DNA from: Pseudopyrenochaeta lycopersici
Taxonomy: Eukaryota; Ascomycota; Dothideomycetes; Pleosporales; Pseudopyrenochaetaceae
Direction: 5' to 3'
NCBI GenBank assembly: GCA_003313425.1
Contig: NHZP01000019.1
Span: forward strand, 744,001-808,000
Length of the DNA stretch: 64,000 nucleotides
Shown one piece after another: positions 55,679 to 64,000 of this stretch. The position numbers and the translations under genes are program-made. Within the stretch, counting starts at the first letter, position 1; each line of letters begins with the position of its first letter. The notes under the pieces were generated by a model. The model had not been told where the DNA came from and did no database searches. It saw only the letters and a list, made by a program, of their open reading frames with translations.

Positions 55679-57696
55679 TGAAGGGCACCAGCGAAAAGGG
55701 TCGACACGTACGATATACGTATAAGGCTCAAACTATACGAATTCAGCGGCGCTAGAACTTTTACAATATGAATGTAAAATGTCGCTGACAAGACAGTGAG
55801 ACAATGAATGTCGATTTGGAGGGTTTATCAGAGCGTCGTAGCAAGATAAGTTACACCAAACTACCCCTCAGATGTGCAGGGATGTGCTACTCTAGTCCGA
55901 ATTAGTGGCTGGGATGCTCACATGAGAAATACTTACCGGAATTTACTAACGTAGCAATTTATAATTCTAATGGTAACCTTCTGCATCTAGGGTAAGACTC
56001 ATGAGCTTGGGTTTTGTTTTTTATAGGATGTTGCATGGCAATAAGAGTTGACTTAATAACGTAAAGTACTATGTTTTTGCAGGCTCTAATACCTGGAGAA
56101 AGCTAGTGGTAAGGTTCCTCTGACTGCTAAAAGGTAAAACATAAGTAACCGTGACTTGGATGAGTATAGCAGATTACCTCGTAAAACAATCCTAATGCCA
56201 TCAGTCAAGAACAGGCGCAAGCTTACGGATGTTGTCGGAGACTTGAAGGCCACTGGGTATCAGTACTCCTGCCGCGCATCAAACAACAACAAGCTGACTG
56301 TGCATATATGTAAATGAGCAATGTGATTCATTCCGTTGTCCCAAGAAAAATTGGCTATGAACAAAAAAGGTCCTGCAGTGAAACGAAAACTAACACGATT
56401 CCTGAACTGGGCTGTAAACTGAAAGCTAATAGATTCCTAATTCCTTCTACTAGACTATCTGATAGAAGGTTTTCCTTCGAGCAGGCGTCATTCCAAGCAT
56501 GATAACCATACAAACCAGGCTGTCGTGCATTTAGCTGTTATGCACTCAAACACTTGACAAAGCTGCAAAGATACTTTCGAAAACCTTGTCGAAGCCTCAA
56601 GAAAAGCTGTGTTTGGGAACATTAGGATCGCTTGAAGGCCAAGCCCTTTACATAGCTAATTACTTGCTATCATGATTCAAAACTCATGATGCGTATTGTG
56701 ATGAGTAATGACGCTGTATTCTAGCACGGTAGATACACAGGCTATTTTACCATTTGTCAGTTTGATTTGTGTTCTCTGTTGTGCCGCAAATCGACCTATG
56801 CAGGTTATATATGAGCTTGGATTGCCTATTCATGTGTTATGACTCTACTGTGGTTCTATTGTGTTCAAGTAGCATAATTGTTATGAATAGACCCATGGTA
56901 ACTCCCAAACACGCTGCTAAGCCTGGGTGAATGTTACGCTGAACAATGTTTGTGACGCATCTGGCACTGTGAATGGGAAGGTTCACTTGGCGCACCCTCC
57001 CTCCCGGGCTTTATTTACCTTTATGCTACCCAATTCTCCTTACGGCCACCACAATTCTCTTCAGCGGGCTCTTACTTCGTATTTCAACGTAACTATAGAA
57101 TATAAATCTTGAGTTTTGGCAGATGTCCTCACTTTTGTGGCTAATACAACAAAGCCCGGCCCACACTTGGTCCCATTCTTTCTCTCCTTCAACGCTGATA
57201 CAAATCTTGAATACCCACCAACCGCGTCGGCCACAAGAGTATTCCTCGCCAACAGAGATCACTTATCAGGATATATGTGAAGGTACGTGGGACCCACATT
57301 CTTTCTCTGGCCTTGTTAACTCCTGGCTTCCCTAGCGCAATTCAGTGTAATCACTCCACAACTGCACGCCGTGCGAGAGAAAAGCTTGGTCATAACTGGT
57401 ATTTCAGAACTGCTTTCTTAACGGCCTTGAAACAAATGAATGATCGTGGCTGGCCTTCTCTAGATCTACTACGTGATTCCCCCGAACGTTACTTCTTCAC
57501 TACCGATCGACACAACCTCTGTTCTTCCAAACCAGTAGCCGCTTTACGTCTTACGCCATTCATAACGCCATTGGTATGAATCTACTTAATTAAACAAGAA
57601 AACTCCCGACGAACACCACAAAATTTTGCAAGATAATCTCATAGACAGTGGCGGATTGCACAACGACTCTAAATCTAACGACTTTGCTATGGAAGC
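55679..57696. other. Intergenic region
   Basis: About 2 kb, mostly AT-rich with many stops. Short frames at 57123-57335 and 57277-57579 precede the next gene and could be untranslated leader or upstream exons, but no splice join was found. Confidence 0.4.
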
Positions 57697-59385
57697 ATGG
57701 ACGAACACTTTCTCTCTAACCAACAAAGGAAACAAAGTATTGGCCACAATAAGAGAAGAACTTGGATGCCACAGAGGAGTAAACGAGATATTTCCAGGGG
57801 CTTAGCCAAGGTTGATGAAGAGGATCCTGAGGCAGTGTCGGAAGACGCTCTTACAGGTGGTGCCAACTTATACGAAGCGACCATTCTTGCAGACTCGGAT
57901 GGGTACTCAGACGTGAGTAGTCAGGATGTGGAATCGTATGTTGTGCAAGGCTCAGTGATGAGTCGACATACCAACGATGCCCCAGCTAGAGAAGACTTGC
58001 AGGACGAGTTTGAAGAAGGCGAAGACGAAGAGGCAGAGGAGGAGAATATTGAAGGCGTGATTGCGGATCGCAGTATTCACCAGAAGACCATTCGATCAGA
58101 AGAAACTTTCTTACCTCATCCCACGGATTCCAAGAAAATCATTGCCACTTTACGACTCCTGAAGCCTACCGGTAATGGCTGGTACATTCAGGTTGATGAA
58201 ATTCCAGAAATTACCACTAAATCACCATCAAACGGTCCAACAAAATTTTATATCAAGCCTTCCGCTGCTGATGTAAAGTGCCCACCGAAGATTCGTACAC
58301 GCAAGCGAAAACCCGATGTGCTCTGGATCGAGGACGTTTACAACGATCAGTGGATCCGAAACTTTGATGGCAAGACTGAAGTTTTCAAGCCTAAGATTAT
58401 GCTCCGTCGTTTCAACTTGCTGACACATGAGTATGAAGCAGCATACCTCGGCGAGACGAAATTGATCAACATCAACCCAAATGATAAGAACTGGGTATAC
58501 TCTTACAATAAATGGATCCACCAAATCGAGCGTCGAATGGATCACACATACGTCAAGAAAGTTGGAAGAACCCGTTGGACATTTGATGAGATGCGAGTGT
58601 TTTATGCAGAGGTCAACACTTTCTGCCAACTAGAGGGTGTACCGGCTTTTGGTTTCGGGGAGGGTACTAAATTGGGAGCCTCCAATCTCCAGACCATTGC
58701 GGATGAGGTGAATGCTGTTGGTCACAATAGGCGCGGAGTCGATTCCATTCGGGGCAAGATCCTCTCCGCGCACGCCGGGAACAGCCCAGCCCTGGCCAAA
58801 CTACGCGACAACGCAGCAATCATGCGCGCGAAAATTGCGGCAGGTCTCAGAGTGCCTCAAACCAAGCAATTCCCGATCCATGCGATCCCATTGTGTGATT
58901 GTCCGGTGATGGTTACGGCCTCCCCTTATAGGGTAAAGAAAGCAAGGCATAAGAAAGCATCGGTGACTGCCAGGATGAAGAATGCGAACTCACAAGCATT
59001 ACAGAATCGCAAACGTGCAGTAAACCCTGAAGATAGCGATTATGTCGAGGATGTGGATGAGACAACATCGTCGGGGCCATCGGAAAGTGCTCTCACTAGC
59101 ATCAAGCACTGTCGCAATGAGACGGAAACTGACCCAGAGTCGTCTCCCCAACCATCTCGTCCGTCCAGAAAACGCAAACGAGTAGCCACCAAAGAAAATC
59201 AAAAGGCCAGTGAGAACTGCGACGCCGCACCCCTCAGTAAAGATGGGAGCGAATGGAACATAGATGATGCTTCAGGCGAGCCCGACCAATTCATTCTGCC
59301 AACGCTGAATAAAAGAATGCGGCGAGCCGGTTCTGCTAGGAAGGCACAGGCAGACCTTGATGGTAGGGATGACAGCTTAATCTGA
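57697..59385 (+). CDS. Unrecognised 562-aa nuclear-type protein with SANT/Myb-like segment
   Basis: Single exon from ATG 57697 (an overlapping out-of-frame ATG lies 8 bp upstream). Residues ~100-125 are acidic (DEFEEGEDEEAEEEN). A conserved-looking region covers ~145-400: KKIIATLRLLKP, a basic patch (RTRKRKPDVLWIEDVYND), then WIHQIERRMDHTY and GRTRWTFDEMRVFYAEVN, followed by LQTIADEVNAVGHNRRG and SIRGKILSAHAGNSPALAKLRD. The tail is basic and disordered (QNRKRAVNPED; RPSRKRKRVATKEN), with nuclear-signal character. The W-rich block matches that of 27319-29103 in order and spacing. A chromatin or DNA-binding role is inference. Confidence 0.75.
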   Translation: MDEHFLSNQQRKQSIGHNKRRTWMPQRSKRDISRGLAKVDEEDPEAVSEDALTGGANLYEATILADSDGYSDVSSQDVESYVVQGSVMSRHTNDAPAREDLQDEFEEGEDEEAEEENIEGVIADRSIHQKTIRSEETFLPHPTDSKKIIATLRLLKPTGNGWYIQVDEIPEITTKSPSNGPTKFYIKPSAADVKCPPKIRTRKRKPDVLWIEDVYNDQWIRNFDGKTEVFKPKIMLRRFNLLTHEYEAAYLGETKLININPNDKNWVYSYNKWIHQIERRMDHTYVKKVGRTRWTFDEMRVFYAEVNTFCQLEGVPAFGFGEGTKLGASNLQTIADEVNAVGHNRRGVDSIRGKILSAHAGNSPALAKLRDNAAIMRAKIAAGLRVPQTKQFPIHAIPLCDCPVMVTASPYRVKKARHKKASVTARMKNANSQALQNRKRAVNPEDSDYVEDVDETTSSGPSESALTSIKHCRNETETDPESSPQPSRPSRKRKRVATKENQKASENCDAAPLSKDGSEWNIDDASGEPDQFILPTLNKRMRRAGSARKAQADLDGRDDSLI

Positions 59386-60340
59386 TTGACGGTGCGAGAT
59401 CCCCATTATCACCTGCTTAGAGCAATTCCAGATCTCAGTAATATGATCGCAAGTGAGGGTATCAAACTAGGTGAAAGTGACAAAAAGAACTGCGTTACTA
59501 TTAGCGGCATGGTTGAAAGCAAGTCACAAAAAGCGAACCAGCGATTTAAACATGCGCCAATATGAAAGAAGACTCAAAAGGGCAAGCGGGTAACTTAATT
59601 TAACTCAAATGCTATTGTGGCCGGTGACATGCTGTAGGCTGCTCCCTTTCGATGATCGTGGAAGAAAGAACAAGATATAATTAAACCCATACTCTCAGGC
59701 GGAAATATAGACGATTCTTCTTTAAAAAGCTACAGCTTTCTCTACCCGGAAATTAAAATCCGAATATTCCAACATCTCGCCACGATTCCGATGGTGAAAG
59801 ATTCTTGCCCGATATTGATAACGCAACCTGAAAATAATGAATGAAGAGTCGAAGCAGATGCCCGGTTTACAGGCCTTTCATATATCGGCGCTGATAAGTG
59901 CTATGTGCTGAGAGCCTAATTGACGTGCCCGCACGACAAAGACGGCACACCCAGATTTGTCACACGGAAAGACTGAGTCCCTGAAATGGCGGCTTAACAA
60001 CATGTTTTCAAAGGGAGCCAAGCGCATCATACAGATATGCATGAGACTAAGAGAATTGTGAGGCTGAAAGAAAAGGTGTTGGTAAATGGTGATGGGTTGA
60101 GGGACGCCTGGAATGAAAGGTTAATATCAGTACATCTAAACTTCACTCAACAGGGATTGATAAAAGGGTTGTCAGAGAAAGTGCAGTCTCCTCAGGTATG
60201 AAGTATTAAAGCCTACATGTCCAAGACTAAAAGCAACGTCGGCATCAAGCGCGATTGTGATCCTACATATGAGTTCCGTCCAAGCCAGTGAATACCGATA
60301 ACGCCATGCTATGCAAGTCTCAAATCCTGATCATGAAGTC
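59386..60340. other. Intergenic region
   Basis: About 950 bp between convergent genes, holding the 3' flanks of both. No open frame of note and no repeat recognised. Confidence 0.45.
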
Positions 60341-63300
60341 CTAGAACCCAAAAGCATCCAGCAAACTGTTCGCATCCGGCTCATTAAATTGAGTTGGTGG
60401 CGGCTTCTTCTTAGGCTCCTCCTTAGGCTCCTCCTCCTCTTCTTCTTCCTCGTCCTGCTCCTCGCCACTCTCCTCGTCGCCGCTCCCTTCTTCCTCAAGC
60501 GTTCCCCTACTTTCTGCAAGTGCGTTCTTGATGTGATCTCGCGTCGGAAGATCAGCAACAACAAGCGAACTCCGTCGGCGCAGTAGCTTTCTAGGATCAA
60601 AGTCAAAATCGGTGGCACTCTGGTTGGGTCCATGAGCGTGGAATGATTCGCGGGGCATCATCGGAGATAGCGGCGGACGGCCAGGTACTGCTTTTGTGGG
60701 CGGCGGTGGAAGAAGGAACTCCCACGTCTTGACAAGGTCAAGGGCAAGAACATCGCAGCCCATACGTTCGTATAGGCTTGCCGTGTGCAAGACAAACTCC
60801 CATTCTTCCCGCATGCCAACCATTGTTGCACCACGCAGAGTTTGTAAGCTCTTTTCACGAAGCTGCTTGTACAAGACAACAAGAGCGGGGTCATCAGTCA
60901 GGTAGGATTTGCTCTGGAAGTTTGGTGTCTCAGGTGGGCTAAGGAGGCGAGATAGTGGCGTGACAAGTGAGCGCACGGCGGTATCGCGGCGGCCGAGAAG
61001 CCAGTACGCCCAAGTTGCAAGCCAACGGTTTCCATCTCTTGCAGCTTGTGGAAGTATCTTGTCTTTCAGAAAGCTTAGCAGGATAGGAGAATCGTCCCCA
61101 CCATATACTCGTGCAACTGCAATGGCGAGCTGTGTATCGCCAAGCTGATTATGCAGAACGTTTACTGCATCGTGCAAATGATCTGCCAGTAGGAAGAATG
61201 AAGCAGCATATGCGAACCGCCTTCTTCCCATAAGTGCATACGCATTTTTTAGAGCGGCTGTTTTCCATCTTTCTTCATTGAAGTTATTTGAGAGAAGGCG
61301 GTGCGTCGCGCCCTGCTCCCGAGACCACGTCGCTATCCGCCAAAGGCTGACAAGGACGGCTTTCTTCCGGAGAGCGAGGTAGTAGAGGGCACAATCAACG
61401 GGATTCTTCTCGTCGGTCTTGGTGTACTCGTTGCGAGCTATGACCTCGAATTGGTTACGCTATGCTTCCAGTCAGTGAAGCTGCATCATATATCTGAGTT
61501 AGGGGGAGGTACCAAGGCATTGATATCGGTCATCCACATAAACACCCCGCTCTCTTTTGCGTGCTGCCACATCATCCTGCCGTTGAAGTGCCTACTCACA
61601 AGGTCAAGCAGGATATCCTGACTTTGTGAGTGGAATGCCCAGATAATCTCTCGCCAAGAGATAGGCCCTCTCTGCATTTCGCTCAATACATGCTGCCGGA
61701 AGAAGAGTAGGAAGCGGCCTGCGTTATCGTCAATTGAGCGGCGATGCTTCTCTACCATGCCTATACACTCTACAATATCTGCAAGATGGAACTGTTCGCG
61801 ACTTGATAGAAGAGGTATTTGCTTGGTTGTGAAAAGGTCTTTGAGATTAGAAGCGACTTCTTCAGTTACAGCTTCTGGTTCAGAGTCATCAGCGAAATCG
61901 GCATAAGAGGAGTGCATCTCCTTCCTAGACGCGGTCAGAAGGGTCTATATATGTTAGCTGCTGCTTTAAAATGAGACAACATGACAACTCACTTCATCTA
62001 CCGAAAAGTCGGCGGCGCTAAGCCCGAGATAGCTGTCCAACTCTTCGCCCTCGATCCAAAACTTGAGCTTCTGGTATAACCGGACTAAAATACGCTGTAC
62101 TAACAACAGCTTACCAGCCAACACACATTGTGACAGTAATTGCGGGTGATACACTGGCAGTGGGCCGTTGAGACGGCTGACAGCCGTGAAGATGTCAATC
62201 GTGGCAGTCTTTCGCGATATTGTCCTTAGGCTGGGGAACAAGCCTTCAGTGACTGCAACATGTTCGTCTTGTATGAAGAGTTGGTTCCCGGCACCAATGA
62301 CGAGGTTGCCACTACCCAACCATACTGAGTCGCCAATCGGATGAGGAGTGATGTCTCGAATCCGTATATCTCGGACCTGTACCCAAGAAGGACCAGCATT
62401 GAGGTAGTCGTACCGTAGCTGTGCGTAGATGACCACTCGGTGTGGGAAGCCGACTGCGAGGATGGACTGGTTATCTGGAGTCGATGACCAATCTAAATCT
62501 TGGATGACACCGTTTCCTTCGAACGTCTCTTGATATTCCAGTTGCGCGCTTCGCGTGTTCCATATTGTAAGCGTAGTTTTTTCAGTGTCAACCAGTGCAG
62601 CTTTGCGTATTGAGGTACCGCTGGCAAGAGATGGGTTGTGCACACTTGTGTCGACCTCCGAAGTCAAAAGCCAGTCTAGCTTTCGATCCTCCAGATTGAC
62701 GCGAGCGGTCCATGACTTGATGACCCCGGACTTGGTATACGAAATTGCAATATCACGCGCGAAGCTATCCAGGAAACCTGAGATGACTGGCTTTGAGCCT
62801 GCAGGATCAACTGGTAAGACAAACGCAAGATCGTCTCCAGAGCCCATATCAAATTTGGAGTACTCTTCCAAAGTGATGTTCGAATAGCCATTCACATATC
62901 CATTAGTGCTCCCGACGGTGGAGAACTTTCGTCCAGTAATCGGGTCCCGCTCCAGGAGCGGAAGTGTGACTTCCCAGCATATTCCCTTCATGTCAGAGCT
63001 GATTGTTGCAATATGTACCTTTCTACGTCCTGCCTCTGTCTCCGGAATGACGAGCAGGCATAGCGGTTTGCCTTGCAATGTGTATGCGCAGCGTGTTACT
63101 TCTACAGCATCATGGCCTCGTGTATCCCACAGTGAGATGTCGTTGTGATGAAGGAAAACGATGAAGTTCCCCTCCTGCAACAGCGCAGTGCGGTGGATGT
63201 GTTCGGTGACCTTGACACTACTGTGGCGATGAAGCGTCATGCCCTGCTCGCTCGCTCGTTGGAGCCACACTATACACTCGTCTGTGGTTGTTAGTGATGC

Positions 63301-64000
63301 TAGCGCTCGCCCACTAGCTGTGCGGTTGACCTTCTTGATGGCATGCGAGTGCCCGGTCCACATGGCCTTCCGTTGTATGCGTTGGGTTTGAGGGGAGGGG
63401 TCGAAAAGATAGTCGATACGTGATTCTAACCATTCTATCCGTCCGTCAAAATGATGTGACAAGATTGTAAACTCAGAGTCGGGCTTGTCGCCAATGAAAG
63501 CGTAGAATTGTACATTGTCTTCGATAGCTCTGGGTTCCTTGGCAAAGTGTAAATGCAGTCCATCGACATGTGCGATATTGAACACATCCGTGATTTTTTT
63601 GACGCTTGCGCCTACATTCTCAAAGCCCCATGCCGACATGTTTCCCCGGTCATCTAGTACTACGCAGACTTCAGGGTTGCGATTAGCGACTTCGATCAAG
63701 TGGTGCAGTGCAATTCCATGGTCCTTCTCTTCTGTCGAGGCCTGCTGCATGGCTCTTTCCGTTGCATGCGTGAAGTGCCTGCCGTCAATGAAGAAAGCAA
63801 ATCGCTTTTGTGATTGGTGCTCTAGGGGGATATGTCGTGACATGATCGACTCCACAAGATCGACCTCGGCCCACATATGCATTCCATGCATGCCATGATG
63901 TTCTCCAGGCACCCATACGCGCACCTTGTTGTCTGCACAAATTGTATATAGCACATTGTCTGCCGATTGCTCCTTGTGGAATGGATGTCGCCAATGCAGG
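60341..64000 (-). CDS. RAV1: RAV1 (RAVE complex, V-ATPase assembly regulator), C-terminal part; 5' end beyond window
   Basis: Exons are 64000-61993 (partial), 61944-61513 and 61459-60341, with 48- and 53-nt introns. The open frame continues in phase to the window edge (WRHPFHKEQSADNVLYTICADNKVRVW), so the true start lies outside. The N-terminal part seen is beta-propeller/WD-like (WTGHSHAIKKVNRTASGRAL, NDISLWDTRGHD). The later alpha-helical part carries Rav1p_C hallmarks: QFEVIARNEYTKT, PVDCALYYLALRKKAVL, SLWRIATWSREQ and GRRRFAYAASFFLLADHLHDA. The tail is strongly acidic (EEEEEEEEPKEEP) and ends SLLDAFGF. Known role: with Rav2 and Skp1 it promotes reassembly of vacuolar/endosomal V-ATPase; related to animal DMXL/rabconnectin-3. 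Confidence 0.92.

Noticed and set aside
1..64000. tRNA, rRNA, centromere or telomere features
   Set aside because: No convincing tRNA A/B box pairs, rRNA motifs or telomeric TTAGGG runs were seen by eye; short RNAs could be missed without a scan.

Overview
This window is nuclear DNA of a filamentous ascomycete (Pezizomycotina). The evidence is short 43-217 nt spliceosomal introns with fungal branch points (ctaac/ctgac-like), fungal-specific families (CorA-like protein with GMN motif, DOMON-cytochrome b561, Pth11/SAT4-like rhodopsin-fold protein, patatin/NB-ARC/TPR NLR, Rav1), and AT-rich retroelements riddled with C:G-to-T:A changes in the style of repeat-induced point mutation (RIP). A Dothideomycete is plausible but not proven.

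Layout: (1) 1-15945 is a tower of nested, RIP-degraded LTR retrotransposons: a Ty1/copia element (819-6016) inside the RNase H region of a Ty3/gypsy element, and a second gypsy element (9928-15459) inside a gag fragment of a third. No host gene is visible there. (2) 15946-16237 holds two orphan transposon ends just upstream of a large seven-exon CorA-like gene (16525-23168), followed by a DOMON/b561 gene on the other strand (23345-24611). (3) 27319-29103 encodes an unrecognised nuclear-type protein. (4) 29464-33556 is a 4.1-kb element with long inverted repeats and TA duplications; it has no visible transposase but carries a broken protein kinase and a KLC-type TPR array. (5) 33867-37150 is a damaged patatin-NB-ARC-TPR locus (fungal NLR). 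(6) 38958-40738 is an amino-acid permease pseudogene. (7) 41488-46048 holds three co-directional unrecognised genes; the first two share a ~46-residue helical module. (8) 47112-50526 holds two adjacent pogo/Fot1-type DNA transposons with TA duplications, one with a full-length RIP-killed transposase and one an internally deleted derivative. (9) 50944-64000 is more gene-like: an alpha/beta hydrolase, a seven-TM Pth11-like protein, a small zinc-motif protein, a SANT-like protein and the C-terminal two thirds of RAV1, cut by the window end.

The most interesting signals are the long-inverted-repeat element carrying kinase and TPR cargo about 300 bp from a fungal NLR, the repeated helical module shared by neighbouring orphan genes, two unlinked genes sharing a SANT-like segment, and a common end architecture (TA, then a tandemly doubled 13-17 bp motif) in five otherwise different transposon ends. 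Exon joins were made by eye from phase, splice consensus and recalled family patterns; no search or computation was run.
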